DNA of 64,000 bases from Candidatus Sulfopaludibacter sp. SbA3 (GCA_945893365.1 CAMDED010000006.1:36254-100253), one strand, 5' to 3'. Shown: positions 8,858 to 18,617, counted from the stretch's first letter. Translations and numbers: made by a program. Notes: generated from the letters alone by a model not told the origin.

Positions 8858-10366
8858 TCAGTCAGGCACAACCGGAGCTGCCGGTCCGGCGAGTGTCTCG
8901 GGGGGCGATACGCCGGCAGCCTTCATGACGCGGTGAAACGCCGCCACCGTAACCGGCGATGGCTTGAAGTTCCCGAACCGGTGGCCCTCCGCGATCGTGA
9001 GCGGCGTCCAGCCGAATTTGTTCTTCCGGTTCCAGACTTCGATGTTCGCGCCTTTGGCGGCCAGGAACTCGACGGCGCGAGGGCTGTTCTTGTAGGCCGC
9101 CCCGTGCATCGCCGTCTCACCGTTCTTGTTGACCGCGTTCAGATCCGCCCCGAGATCGAGCGCTGCCTGCAGCGCTTCCAATACTTCCGTCTCCGTTCCC
9201 GCGTCCTCGCCTGGAGATCGCGTCCCGAGTCCGGCTGCCGCCATCAGCGGAGTGGAACCCTCTTCGTTTGCCAGGAGAGGGTCGGCGCCCAGCTCCGCCA
9301 ACAGCCGCATTAATTCGGCGTCCGCATTCTTGGCGGCGAGCATGAAAGGCGTCGCGCCCAGCGTATTCAGACCGGTGAGTCCGAAACTGACGCGCCTGGT
9401 CATGCGCGCATTCAGGTTCGCATCGCGCGACGCCAGCTTCCGTACTATCTGGAGGCTGGTCATGTTCCCGGACCCTTGCGGGGCAGGGTCGTTGTCGCCG
9501 AGGCCGGGCTTGCGGACCGACGTAATCGCGTGTAGGGCAGTGTAACCTGTGAGCGACGCGTTCGGGTCCGCCCCGGCGTCAAGCAGGATCGCCGCAAGCT
9601 CGAAATGGGCGTTCGCGACCGCCAGTACCAGGGCGCTTGTTCCGTTCCGGGGCGCCCCGGCGCCGCTCGCGAGCTTCGTCACGGAATTCCGTTCGGTTTG
9701 GATGGTCTCGTTGACGTCCGCGCCGGCTTTGAGCAGCCCGCGGACGACGCCTATCCGCCCCTCGCGCGCCGCAAACAAAAGCGGCGTAAACCCGGACTGC
9801 AAACGGACGCGAAAATCCGCGCCGGCCCCGATGAGCGCTTCGACAACCCCGGCGTGGCCTTCCGAGGCGGCCCACATCAGGGCGGTCTGCTGGCGCCTGG
9901 ACTCCTTCGCGTTGATGTCGGCTCCGTGCGAAAGCAACGCCTTCACCGCGGTCTCGTTTCCGGTGCGCGCGGCCGTCATGAGAGCGGTCTCCCCGCCGGG
10001 AAGAGCGGTATTCGGATCCGCGCCCGCTTTCAACAAAAGCTCGACCAGGGCGGCGTTTCCATTCGTGCAGGCGAGCGAGAGGGGCGTCACGCCGTAACGA
10101 TTCACCGCTTTCACGTTCGCGCCGGCGTGAATCAGTAGTTCGGCCGTTTCGAGATCGTCCTGGTGCGCCGCCCAATGCAAGGCCGTGGTCCCATCGACTT
10201 GCGGTGCGTTGACCCCGGCGCGCTTTTCGATAAGGGCGCGAATGGCCGCACGGTCCGACTGTTTCGCGGCATCCGCCAGCCGCGCATCGGAGACGGCGGC
10301 GCCAGCGAAACTGGCGGCGGACAATACGGCGGCCGCTGCCCATCCGCCAATGCGTTTTGCGTTCAT
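8858..10366 (-). CDS. Secreted ankyrin-repeat protein
   Basis: The 502-residue protein starts with a signal peptide (MNAKRIGGWAAAAVLSAASFAGA) and consists almost wholly of ankyrin repeats, about ten, with the G-TALHWAA-x-D-LLIHAGA-x-NAxN pattern. The run is interrupted near residues 260-310 by an irregular insert. Ankyrin repeats bind other proteins and nothing catalytic is present. It is the last gene of an operon behind DUF1592 and DUF1552 genes: the upstream stop is seven bases away and GAGGG precedes its ATG. Ankyrin genes behind such pairs are a recurrent arrangement in Acidobacteriota and Planctomycetes, so it probably works with them in the periplasm or at the cell surface. Confidence 0.88.
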   Translation of the reverse strand: MNAKRIGGWAAAAVLSAASFAGAAVSDARLADAAKQSDRAAIRALIEKRAGVNAPQVDGTTALHWAAHQDDLETAELLIHAGANVKAVNRYGVTPLSLACTNGNAALVELLLKAGADPNTALPGGETALMTAARTGNETAVKALLSHGADINAKESRRQQTALMWAASEGHAGVVEALIGAGADFRVRLQSGFTPLLFAAREGRIGVVRGLLKAGADVNETIQTERNSVTKLASGAGAPRNGTSALVLAVANAHFELAAILLDAGADPNASLTGYTALHAITSVRKPGLGDNDPAPQGSGNMTSLQIVRKLASRDANLNARMTRRVSFGLTGLNTLGATPFMLAAKNADAELMRLLAELGADPLLANEEGSTPLMAAAGLGTRSPGEDAGTETEVLEALQAALDLGADLNAVNKNGETAMHGAAYKNSPRAVEFLAAKGANIEVWNRKNKFGWTPLTIAEGHRFGNFKPSPVTVAAFHRVMKAAGVSPPETLAGPAAPVVPD

Positions 10367-10373
10367 GCCGCCC

Positions 10374-11717
10374 TCACAATGAAAGCGGATCGAGCAGTTC
10401 CTTCACCTTGCCGTTGCTGTCGGCAAAGGAGTCGAGGCGGACTCCGGCTTTTTCAAGCAACGTCAGGTGCAGATTCGCGAGCGGAGCGGGTTGGGCGTAG
10501 CGGATATGACGGCCGCCCTTGAGATTGCCCGCTCCGCCGCCCGCGACGAGGATCGGCAGATTCACGTGGTCATGCACGTCGGGATTTCCCATGCCGCTGC
10601 CGTAGAGCAGGACGGAATGATCGAGGAGCGAGCCGTTTCCATCTCGCGTGGACTTCAGCTTGTCGAGGAAATAGGCGAACAGCGACACATGGAACGCGTT
10701 GATTTGCGCCACCTTCGCCAGCATTTCGGGGTTCCCCTTGTTGTGCGTGAGCGGGTGATGCGCTTCGGAAACGCCGATTTCGGGGTACGTTCGCGTACTG
10801 GCTTCGCGAGCGAGCTGAAACGTGATCACCCTCGTGACGTCGGCCTGCATTGCGAGCACCTGCAAGTCGAACATCAGGCGCGCATGGTCGGCGTATGAAG
10901 CCGGTACTCCAACGGGACGATCGAGATCCGGCAGTTGGGAGCCGGCGGTTGCAGCCTCCGCCTTCTGTATACGCCGCTCCACTTCACGAACGGTATCGAG
11001 GTACTGCGTCACTTTGTTGCGGTCGCCGGCGCCGAGCTTTTTTTGAAGACGGGTGATATCTTCATTTACCCAATCGAGAAGGCTCGCGTTCTTCCGCAGT
11101 TCGGCGCGGCGGTCCGCCGTGCTGCCGCCCTCACCGAACAGGCGCTCGAAAACGATGCGCGGGTGAGCCTCGGCGGGAAGCGGCGTCGTCGGCGAGGACC
11201 AGGACAGGTTGTTCTGGTAGACGCAGGCGTAGCCGTTGTCGCATTGGCCAACGGTGGTGAGCAGATCCATGGCGAGCTCGAGCGAAGGCAGGCGCGTGTC
11301 GGCTCCCATGTTCTTCGCGGCGATCTGATCGACGGTCGTGCCCAGATGGTAGTCGCTACTCTCGGTCCACTTGGCCGTGGCCGCGCTGAGGAAGCCGGCG
11401 TTCGAGGTCGCATGAGTGCCCGGATACGAGTTCTTCAACTCCATATTCGTGATCACGGTGAGCTGATCCACGAACGCGGCGAGCGAGCGAAGCGATGGGG
11501 AGAGCTCGGTGAGACGGTCCGCTCCGGGAGGGGTCCACTGCCTGATGTTCGAGCCCATGGGGACGTACACAAATCCAAGCCGGCGCACCGGTTTCGCGGG
11601 CGTCGCGGCGAGCGCGGTCATGGCCGGAACCATGGCGTCGAGCAGCGGCAATGCCAAGGTGGCGCCCATGCCCCGCAGCAAAGTGCGGCGCGGCAGAGAT
11701 TTCTTCGTGACGATCAT
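10374..11717 (-). CDS. DUF1552 protein, Tat-exported
   Basis: A 447-residue member of the DUF1552 family. It has a twin-arginine-like leader (RRTLLRGMGATLALPLLDAM), then the usual core with FVYVPMGSNIRQWTPP, DHARLMFDLQVLAMQADVTRV, a HHPLTHNKGNPE region and a C-terminal SVLLYGSGMGNPDVHDHVNLPILVAGG split across residues ~370-400. The fold is related to the sulfatase/alkaline phosphatase-like DUF1501 group, but no reaction is proven for the family. Its ATG overlaps the stop of the upstream DUF1592 gene in an ATGA, with AGGAGG just ahead, so both are translated together and are presumed partners. Confidence 0.88.
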   Translation of the reverse strand: MIVTKKSLPRRTLLRGMGATLALPLLDAMVPAMTALAATPAKPVRRLGFVYVPMGSNIRQWTPPGADRLTELSPSLRSLAAFVDQLTVITNMELKNSYPGTHATSNAGFLSAATAKWTESSDYHLGTTVDQIAAKNMGADTRLPSLELAMDLLTTVGQCDNGYACVYQNNLSWSSPTTPLPAEAHPRIVFERLFGEGGSTADRRAELRKNASLLDWVNEDITRLQKKLGAGDRNKVTQYLDTVREVERRIQKAEAATAGSQLPDLDRPVGVPASYADHARLMFDLQVLAMQADVTRVITFQLAREASTRTYPEIGVSEAHHPLTHNKGNPEMLAKVAQINAFHVSLFAYFLDKLKSTRDGNGSLLDHSVLLYGSGMGNPDVHDHVNLPILVAGGGAGNLKGGRHIRYAQPAPLANLHLTLLEKAGVRLDSFADSNGKVKELLDPLSL

Positions 11718-14068
11718 TGTGACCTCCTCATCTGAAACGGTGTGCTCGCGGCGATTCCAACGATGAACGACGAGAATCGCAAATCTTTGGCCCGCGCTTC
11801 TCGAACGACCTTGCGGACCGCGGGGGCGTCGTAATATTCTACTCCCCTGCCAAGTGAATAAGTAAGAAGTTTTTCGGAAAAAGTCGTCAGAAAGGCTTCC
11901 GGACGGCTTTCGAACGCCTTCAGGAGTCCGGACACGCCGGTGAACTTGCTGCCGTCCGGGAGCCCTCCGGAAGCGTCGATGGGCGTGGCTTCCTCGGTGT
12001 TCCGCCAGCGGCCGACGGCGTCGTAGTTCTCAAGCGAGAAGCCGACGGGGTCCATCAATTGATGGCAGCCGGAGCAGGCGGGATTCGTGCGGTGCTCGGC
12101 CAGACGTTCCCGCATCGGCGGAATTTTTCCGGACCCCAGGTTCTCTTTCAATGCCGGCACGGCAGCCGGGGGTGGCGGCGGAGGCACGCCGAGAATATTG
12201 TCCAGTATCCACTTGCCGCGAATCACGGGCGAGGTCCGGGTGGCGTAGGAGGTGACGGTGAGAACGCTTCCCTGGCGGAGCAGGCCGCCTCGCTCGGCGT
12301 TGTTGCCGGGACCGAATTCGACGCGGCGGAAGCGGCTGCCGTATACATTGGGAATTCCATAGTGTTTGGCGAGGCGCTCATTGAGGAAGGTGTAATTCGC
12401 CGTAAGCAAGTCGAGAACGCTGCGATCCTCGCGCATCACGCTCTCGAAAAACATTTCGGTCTCCTGGCGGAAGGACTGGCGCAGGTTGTCGTCGAAGTCC
12501 GGGAATAACCTCATGTCGGGATTTGCAGACGCCAGATTGCGCAGGTACAGCCACTGCGCGGCAAAGTTGTTGGCGAGCGCCTGCGAACGCGAATCGGCCA
12601 GCATGCGGCGCACTTGTTGTTCGAGCACGGCCGGTGTTTTTAGTTTTCCGGCGATGGCCACGTCGAGCAGCTCGTCGTCCGGAATGCTGCTCCAAAGGAA
12701 GAACGAGAGGCGCGTGGCCAGCTCCAAATCGCCGATTCGGTAAGCGGTGTTCGGGGCAATTCCGGTGGGGTCCTGCTCGACGCGGAAAAGAAATTCCGGG
12801 CTGACCAGCACCGCTCGCAACGCCATTTCGATGCCCGCTTCGAAGCCCCCTTCCTTGCGCGCCTCATGGAAGAATTTCAGCGGGACTTGCAAGTCCGCAT
12901 CGGTCACGGGCCGCCGGTACGCGCGGCGCATGAGTGCCGCAAGCGATCGTTTGGCGCAGCCTGCTTCCTCTCCTGGGTTGACGGGACGGCATGCGAGGAT
13001 GCGCCGTCTGCTGGGCGTGTCGCCGGGACCGCTCGCGTTGTAAGGGCCGTTGATCGTGATGGAGTAGACGGCGGGCTGAATTCGCGGATGCCGGTCCATG
13101 TTGAAATGGACTTGGTAGGGCTGGCGCTCGGTCTCGATCAGCGTTGACGGATTTTTCAGAAACGCGGCGGCGAGCGAATGCGGACCAGCGTTCACGGGGA
13201 CGCGGACGTTCAGGTGCGTGTCCACGGCGTGATGGTCGTTGTCTTTCGGGGGCGGCTTCACCGTGAACAGCTTCACGCGCTCGCCCTCGAGCGTCAACTC
13301 CACTTCGTGGGGCTCGTACAGGCCCTCGACATGCTCATTGCGGTCTCGCGTGAGGCGAAGCTGGATCTCGTATTCGGCGTCTTGCGGGAAGGTGTGTTGA
13401 ATTACCGTTCCGCCGCGCGTACCGAACGGAAGCTTGTCGAAATGCTCCTCCTGCGTGAGGTCGGGCGGCAGGATGATAGTGTCGCCGCCGGGAGAACGGC
13501 TGGGGCTCCCCATCGCCAGACGGCTGATCTTCCGCGCCGCCGACAGGTATCGTTCCAATAAAGTGGGCGAGAGGTCTCCGACCGTCACGTTGTCGAAGCC
13601 GTGGCTCGATTCGTCGGCAGGCAGGAGCGGCCCGGCATCGACATCAAGCGCAAGCAGGTCCCGGATGGCGTTGCGGTACTCGGTCCGATTCAGACGACGG
13701 AAGGTATCGGTGCGGCCGGGGTTGGGCTTCGCCGCAGCCGCACCGTCGAGTGAGGTTTCAAGCGACGAGAGCACGGCTTTGTACGTCGTCTCGTCCGGCC
13801 GCGGCAATCCGGCGGGCGGCATGTAACGGCCGCTGAGTTTCCGGACGACTTTCTCCCACGCTTCCGGGTGTTGGCTAACGAGGTCGGGGTTCAGGGCGTC
13901 GAGCGCGAGCGGCGGCGACTTCGTTTTGGCGTTGTGGCAGCCCACGCAATATTTATTGACGACAGCGCGCAATGGGGCGGCGGTGGGAGGCGGCGCGGCA
14001 GGCGCGCCGAGGAGGAATCCGCCGACGGCCAAGGAAAGCACCGGAATACGAATCGCGCGTGAGATCAT
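11714..14068 (-). CDS. DUF1587/1592/1588/1585 cytochrome-like secreted protein
   Basis: This 784-residue protein has a signal peptide and two haem-binding CxxCH motifs. The first, CVGCH near residue 42, lies in a planctomycete-type cytochrome c-like domain. The second, CSGCH near residue 665, lies in the DUF1588 part (RTNPACSGCHQLMDPVGF). Between them are DUF1587 (RRLNRTEYRNAIRDLLALD), DUF1595 and DUF1592 (ELATRLSFFLWSSIPDDELL), and at the end DUF1585. The family is always found with DUF1552 or DUF1501 proteins and is assumed to be an electron-transfer or oxidative enzyme acting on polymers, without biochemical proof. It is the first gene of a three-gene operon with DUF1552 and the ankyrin protein. 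Confidence 0.9.
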   Translation of the reverse strand: MISRAIRIPVLSLAVGGFLLGAPAAPPPTAAPLRAVVNKYCVGCHNAKTKSPPLALDALNPDLVSQHPEAWEKVVRKLSGRYMPPAGLPRPDETTYKAVLSSLETSLDGAAAAKPNPGRTDTFRRLNRTEYRNAIRDLLALDVDAGPLLPADESSHGFDNVTVGDLSPTLLERYLSAARKISRLAMGSPSRSPGGDTIILPPDLTQEEHFDKLPFGTRGGTVIQHTFPQDAEYEIQLRLTRDRNEHVEGLYEPHEVELTLEGERVKLFTVKPPPKDNDHHAVDTHLNVRVPVNAGPHSLAAAFLKNPSTLIETERQPYQVHFNMDRHPRIQPAVYSITINGPYNASGPGDTPSRRRILACRPVNPGEEAGCAKRSLAALMRRAYRRPVTDADLQVPLKFFHEARKEGGFEAGIEMALRAVLVSPEFLFRVEQDPTGIAPNTAYRIGDLELATRLSFFLWSSIPDDELLDVAIAGKLKTPAVLEQQVRRMLADSRSQALANNFAAQWLYLRNLASANPDMRLFPDFDDNLRQSFRQETEMFFESVMREDRSVLDLLTANYTFLNERLAKHYGIPNVYGSRFRRVEFGPGNNAERGGLLRQGSVLTVTSYATRTSPVIRGKWILDNILGVPPPPPPAAVPALKENLGSGKIPPMRERLAEHRTNPACSGCHQLMDPVGFSLENYDAVGRWRNTEEATPIDASGGLPDGSKFTGVSGLLKAFESRPEAFLTTFSEKLLTYSLGRGVEYYDAPAVRKVVREARAKDLRFSSFIVGIAASTPFQMRRSQ

Positions 14069-14097
14069 TACAATAAGGTTTCCGGGGAACTATGATT

Positions 14098-14103
14098 AGT
14101 ATA
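14098..14103 (-). promoter_or_regulatory. -10-like TATACT ahead of the first DUF1592 operon
   Basis: Reading the minus strand, TATACT lies 29 bases before the ATG at 14068, which would give a leader of about 20 bases. The -35 region is not convincing. Confidence 0.35.
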
Positions 14104-14202
14104 CAATCTCACGGGCACTGGCGGAGCCGCGGGGAGTTCGTTTCGCGCAAATCCTCCACGGCCAGGGGCGAGTAATCCGGCCCAAACTGCTACACGACTG
14201 GT

Positions 14203-14595
14203 TCAGGCCTTTGCGGCCCCAATCACAAGGTCGAGGCCGGCGGCTTCGGCGAACGCCCGGAAGTCCCGATCTCGCGTAAGGAGGGGAATCCCGCGGTCGA
14301 TACAACTCTGGGCGATCAGGGCATCGCCGAGTCGCGCCTTAGGCCGCTTCGCCAACACCTTCGCTCGCAGCGCGCCTGCCCGTTGCCAATAGCCGGGTCG
14401 GATTTCGATCAAAGGCAGTTGGGTGAGGGTTTGCGCAACGTCTGCAGGAAGGTTCGGGTCGCTCAGTACTTCGGTGAGCACAACGGGCGCCATTAGCACC
14501 TGCCGGTCCTCCAGCGCCGTGTCGAGCAGTTGGGCGTCCTCGCCGCCATCTCCTTGCAGGAAGGCAATCCATGTGCTGGTGTCGACAGCGATCAT
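14203..14595 (-). CDS. vapC: VapC-type PIN-domain toxin
   Basis: A 130-residue PIN-domain ribonuclease. The acidic active-site residues are in place: Asp in IAVDTSTWIAFL at the N-terminus, Glu in VLTEVL near residue 42, Asp in RLGDALIAQS near 90 and Asp in LLTRDRDFRAFA near 107. VapC toxins cut tRNA or rRNA and are held inactive by VapB. The ATG overlaps the stop of the upstream antitoxin gene in an ATGA, the classic arrangement. The pair sits between two DUF1592/DUF1552 operons on the same strand and may help to stabilise the region, which is an inference. Confidence 0.9.
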   Translation of the reverse strand: MIAVDTSTWIAFLQGDGGEDAQLLDTALEDRQVLMAPVVLTEVLSDPNLPADVAQTLTQLPLIEIRPGYWQRAGALRAKVLAKRPKARLGDALIAQSCIDRGIPLLTRDRDFRAFAEAAGLDLVIGAAKA

Positions 14596-14795
14596 CGGTC
14601 GGCCTTCAGATCGGCCAACGTGCGCGAGAAGCGAACCTTGCCCCGGAGTTGACGCAGCCGCGCGTAGGCCTGCGATGCCGCAACCAGCTGCAGCCCGGTA
14701 CGGACGGTCTGCGTGATGCCGGTACCGCTGGCTCGTTGCGCCTTCTCGAGAAGTTCCAGTGGGACCTCGACGGTGATCTTGCGCGCTGTCTCCAT
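14592..14795 (-). CDS. vapB: VapB-type antitoxin
   Basis: A short protein of 67 residues beginning METARKITVEVPLELLEKAQ. This looks like a ribbon-helix-helix DNA-binding half (beta strand KITVEVP, helices through residue 45) followed by a C-terminal toxin-binding tail (RLRQLRGKVRFSRTLADLK). I place the start at 14795 because the family begins here; upstream extensions to 14879 carry no antitoxin-like sequence. It probably represses its own promoter together with VapC. No clear operator palindrome is visible upstream. Confidence 0.82.
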   Translation of the reverse strand: METARKITVEVPLELLEKAQRASGTGITQTVRTGLQLVAASQAYARLRQLRGKVRFSRTLADLKADR

Positions 14796-14875
14796 TACGC
14801 CCACGATACCATAAGCGCTACCAGCATCGAATATGGCCATGCTCCTCCAGGTGGATGCGAATGTTGAAGAGTCCG

Positions 14876-17236
14876 TCAACGTTTCGGAGTCAGGACTTCC
14901 GGTTTCACCTGGTTCAAGTGACTGGCGGCATCCTGTTTCAACGCGTTCAAACCCGAGATATTCAGCGTCCGCTGCGGTATGACCGGCTCCGGCGCGACCG
15001 CGCCTCCCTGCGAATTGCGGAAAGGCACGCTCAACACAATTTCCCGGATGAGCGTCCGTGCCCGATAGCCGTCCTTCGCTGCCGTTTCGACAAGCCGCTC
15101 GACGGTGCAGCTATCGCCATCCTGCAGGCTCCGGCCGAGCGCGTAGCCGAGCACGCGGCCCGTCAGATTCCGCACGAAGTCGTCCTTGCGGTCAAGCAAA
15201 GCTTTGCGCAGCTCCACCGGGCCGTTGAACCTTTCGCCCGACGGCAGCACGCCCATCGCGTCAACCGGTTTGCCATCGGCCTCCTTGTCGCGCCAACGGC
15301 CCATCCAGTCGAAATTCTCCAAACCGAGACCGATCGGGTCCATCAGGTTGTGGCACGCCGCGCAGGAGGGGTCCGCGCGATGCCGCGCCAGTTGCTCCCG
15401 CACGTTGAGCTTCACGCCGTTTACTCCGCCGGCCTTCAACTGCGGCACGTCGGGCGGCGGAGGCGGAACCGGCGTCCCAAGCAACGTTTCGAGAGCCCAG
15501 GCTCCGCGAAGCACCGGACTCGTCTCCTGGTAACGCGACGTCATCGCCAGCACGCCGCTGAGACCGAGGACGCCCGCGCGCCGGTTATCCGGCCACTCGA
15601 CCAGGCGGAACTCGCTGTCGTTGAGCGCGGCTTTCACCCGATCCTCGATCTGATAGAACTTCGCGAGGCGCTGCGTCAGGTGCGTATAGTCGGCATTCAG
15701 CAGCTCGATCACGCTGCGGTTTTCGCCGAGGATGCGGTCGAACAGCAGGACGGGCTGCGCCTTCAGATCGGCCGCGATGTCCGGGGTGTAGTAAGACTGG
15801 ATTTCAGTGATCAGCGGCATCACGCGCCCGCCAATATCCTGCGTGCCCAGCCACTGTCCGACAAAGCTATTGACGAAGGTGCGCGACCGCGGGTCGTCGA
15901 GCATCCGCTCCACCTGAGCGGCGAGCACTTTCGGGTCCTGGAGCCGGCGCTGTTCGGCCAGCCGGAATAGCGGCTCGTCGGGCATGGTGGACCAAAGAAA
16001 ATACGAGAGCCGCGTGGCGAGTTCGTATTGGCTCAGAGGATAGACGCCTGGCTTTTCCTGCTTCCGTTCGATTCGAAACAGAAACTCGGGCCACACGAGC
16101 ACCGCTTTCAGAGTGAGCTTGACGCGCTCCTCGTAGGGGTCGCCGCGTTCCGCGGCCCGGTCGTACATTGCGAGGAACCGCTCGATCTCATCCGGCGTCA
16201 CAGGTCTCCGGAAAGCCTTCGGAAGGAGCGTTTCGAGGATCTGGCGCGCGGCCTTGCGAGGCTGGAGCGGCCGCTCTCCGGGTTCCATGCCGAATAAGCG
16301 ATAATGCAAGGCTCGCTTCTCGGATAGAGGCGGGTCCTTCTTCTGTAATATGGTCAGACTCGTGAGCGCCGCAACGGATTCGCCGGGAGCCACCGACAAC
16401 ATGCGCGTGCCGCGCGCGAGGTTGACTTGAAGCCGGGCGACGGTCGCGCGGGGCGACGCTTTGCGATCCGCGCGCCTCCGCTGTATCGCCATCGCGCCCA
16501 CATCCGCGCCGTCCACCTTGAGCGACAACGCGGGCGTGGACTCGCCTGCTTCGAAGGCTACCAGCACGTCATAGCTCCCATCCATGTAGACAGGGACGCT
16601 CGCGGAAAGCCCCTCGGCCGGCTTCAAGGGGTCGGCTGTGATGGTCATCGAGAGCGGAGGAGAGATGAGGACGCGGTCGAGAATCTGCTGCGCGGCTTCG
16701 AGATAACGCTCCGTCAACACAGGCGGCACGAACAGCGTTTCGCCATTCGTATCGAATCCCGCGCCGCCGGTTCCATCGGCGGGGAGAATTCCCAGGACTT
16801 CAAAATCGATGCCCAGCAGATCGCGAATCGTGTTATGGTACTCGCGCCGGTTCAGACGCCGCGTGATCGCTGCGCCCGCGTACTCTCCGGCGCTGCAAGC
16901 GGTTTCGCGGAGGCGGTTGTCGATCCAGGCCGATACGCGAAAGCGATCTTCCTCGCTGAGTTTGACCGCGGCCGTCTGCCCGGCGGGCGGCATGGTTCGG
17001 TTACGTATCTGGGCAGCCACGCTCCGCCACAATCCGCGGTTCGACTCGATTGCGCCGACGTCCTCGCCCTTCAGAAAAGCCGCCGGATTCTTCGGGTTGC
17101 CGGAGTTGTGACAGGCCGCGCAATTCCGCACCAGGACCGGTCGAATCTTCTGAGCGAATTCCTGGGCGGCATCGGGCGCGGACCGCGCTGCGCCCGGCAA
17201 TAGAAGCGCCGCGAAGGCGAGTGAAAGAAGGCGCAT
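14876..17236 (-). CDS. Second DUF1587/1592/1588/1585 cytochrome-like protein
   Basis: A 786-residue paralogue of the protein at 11714-14068. It has a signal peptide (MRLLSLAFAALLLPGAARS), CAACH near residue 40 and CAACH again near residue 630 (HRADPSCAACHNLMDPIG). Between them are RRLNRREYHNTIRDLLGIDF of DUF1587 and ELATRLSYFLWSTMPDEPL of DUF1592. Here it is the second gene, five bases or so behind a DUF1552 gene, whereas in the neighbouring module the DUF1592 gene comes first. The same periplasmic redox role is presumed. The C-terminal tail after the DUF1585 part is longer and ends in basic residues. Confidence 0.9.
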   Translation of the reverse strand: MRLLSLAFAALLLPGAARSAPDAAQEFAQKIRPVLVRNCAACHNSGNPKNPAAFLKGEDVGAIESNRGLWRSVAAQIRNRTMPPAGQTAAVKLSEEDRFRVSAWIDNRLRETACSAGEYAGAAITRRLNRREYHNTIRDLLGIDFEVLGILPADGTGGAGFDTNGETLFVPPVLTERYLEAAQQILDRVLISPPLSMTITADPLKPAEGLSASVPVYMDGSYDVLVAFEAGESTPALSLKVDGADVGAMAIQRRRADRKASPRATVARLQVNLARGTRMLSVAPGESVAALTSLTILQKKDPPLSEKRALHYRLFGMEPGERPLQPRKAARQILETLLPKAFRRPVTPDEIERFLAMYDRAAERGDPYEERVKLTLKAVLVWPEFLFRIERKQEKPGVYPLSQYELATRLSYFLWSTMPDEPLFRLAEQRRLQDPKVLAAQVERMLDDPRSRTFVNSFVGQWLGTQDIGGRVMPLITEIQSYYTPDIAADLKAQPVLLFDRILGENRSVIELLNADYTHLTQRLAKFYQIEDRVKAALNDSEFRLVEWPDNRRAGVLGLSGVLAMTSRYQETSPVLRGAWALETLLGTPVPPPPPDVPQLKAGGVNGVKLNVREQLARHRADPSCAACHNLMDPIGLGLENFDWMGRWRDKEADGKPVDAMGVLPSGERFNGPVELRKALLDRKDDFVRNLTGRVLGYALGRSLQDGDSCTVERLVETAAKDGYRARTLIREIVLSVPFRNSQGGAVAPEPVIPQRTLNISGLNALKQDAASHLNQVKPEVLTPKR

Positions 17237-17240
17237 GAAA

Positions 17241-18617
17241 CTAAGAAAGGCCTTCGAGCGCGCCGGTGCTGTCTCCGAACGACTTCTCCATGATCCCCAT
17301 CCGGTTCAACATCGCCAGATACAGATTGCACACAGGCGTTCTTTCGGGAGCGCGCAGCCGGCGTCCGGGACGCAGCGCGCCTTTACCCCGCCCGGCCAGA
17401 AACAGCGGCAGGTTTTCCACGGCGTGGCGGTTTCCGTCTTTGAGCGAACCGCCGAACATGATCATCGAATTGTCCAGCAGCGACGTTCCGCCTTCATCGA
17501 GGCTCTTAACCTTGCCAAGGAAATACGCCATTTGCTCCGTATGCCAGTTGATGATCTTTCCGTATTGCTCGCGGGTGGGCGGGTCGTCGGCGTGATGCGA
17601 AAGTGAATGGAAGCCGCCGCGTACGCCGGGCAGGAAGGAATAGTCCTGGCTCGATTGCGCGTCGCCGAACATGAAGGTGCCGATGCGCGTCGAGTCGGAC
17701 CAGAACGCCAGTATGAAGATATCGAGCATCAGCCGGACGTGCTCCTCATGAGTTGCCGGAATCCCCGCGGCGGGACGGTCGAGCGGGAACTTTCCCTGAT
17801 TGATCCAGCGCTTCTGAGGGCGGAGGGAGGCTTCGAGGCGCTGCTCGACCGAGCGCACGGATTCGAAATACTCGTCGAGCCTCACGCGGTCGGAAGCGCT
17901 GCCGTTTTGCCGCAGCGATTTCGCGCCTTCGAGCACCAGGTCGAGGACGCTCTTGTCGTCGCGCTGGAGGGCGGAGAGGAGCGCCGGGTCCTTCGGATTG
18001 ACGCTCGAAACCACGGGCGCGCGGTTGTTCCGGAACAAGCGGTCGAAGGCCAGTTGCGGGACGATTTCCTTGGGCACGGGCGTGTGCCGGTCCCGCCAGG
18101 AGATGAAGGAGCCGTACATGCGGGCGAAGCCGCCGCCAGCGGTATCGATCCCGTTGCGCGGCGTGTCGAGGCCCAGTTCGATGGTCGGGATCGACGTCAG
18201 AGAGCCTATGCGCTGTCCGGCCAATTGATCGGCCGAGGTTGCGCCGGTGTCAAGATCGTCCGCGGTCGTGCGCTGGACGTAGCCGCCGGAGAGCCAGATC
18301 GGCACCTTCGGCCAGTGCCCGTTTCGCCCGACGGAATTCCGATTCCAGAGATTTTCCAGCAGGATGAAATCGTTCTTGAATTTTTCGAGAGGCTTCAAGT
18401 GGGGCGTGATCTCGTAGTCCTCGCCGTCACCGGGCGGTGTCCACTGCTCGGGGCGCACGCCGTTCGGCATAAACATGAATGCCATGCGGAGGGGCGGTTC
18501 GGACAGCGTTTGCACGCCGTTCGCGGGGGCGGCGTCCGACATCCGTTCAAGCCACGGCAGCGAGAGCGCTACGCCTGCGCCGCGCAAGAGTGTTCGTCTG
18601 GCGATCGATTTGGACAT
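17241..18617 (-). CDS. Second DUF1552 protein, Tat-exported
   Basis: A 458-residue DUF1552 protein with a twin-arginine-type leader (SIARRTLLRGAGVALSLPWL). The core motifs are MAFMFMPNGVRPEQWTPPG, EEHVRLMLDIFILAFWSDSTR, a HSLSHHADDP segment and NSMIMFGGSLKDGNRHAVENLP. I start at ATG 18617, where AGGAAG lies six bases upstream and the Tat leader begins; an upstream in-frame ATG at 18767 would add 50 unrelated residues in front of the leader. The following DUF1592 gene begins within a few bases, so the two form an operon. It shares only the family pattern with the DUF1552 protein at 10374-11717. Confidence 0.88.
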   Translation of the reverse strand: MSKSIARRTLLRGAGVALSLPWLERMSDAAPANGVQTLSEPPLRMAFMFMPNGVRPEQWTPPGDGEDYEITPHLKPLEKFKNDFILLENLWNRNSVGRNGHWPKVPIWLSGGYVQRTTADDLDTGATSADQLAGQRIGSLTSIPTIELGLDTPRNGIDTAGGGFARMYGSFISWRDRHTPVPKEIVPQLAFDRLFRNNRAPVVSSVNPKDPALLSALQRDDKSVLDLVLEGAKSLRQNGSASDRVRLDEYFESVRSVEQRLEASLRPQKRWINQGKFPLDRPAAGIPATHEEHVRLMLDIFILAFWSDSTRIGTFMFGDAQSSQDYSFLPGVRGGFHSLSHHADDPPTREQYGKIINWHTEQMAYFLGKVKSLDEGGTSLLDNSMIMFGGSLKDGNRHAVENLPLFLAGRGKGALRPGRRLRAPERTPVCNLYLAMLNRMGIMEKSFGDSTGALEGLS

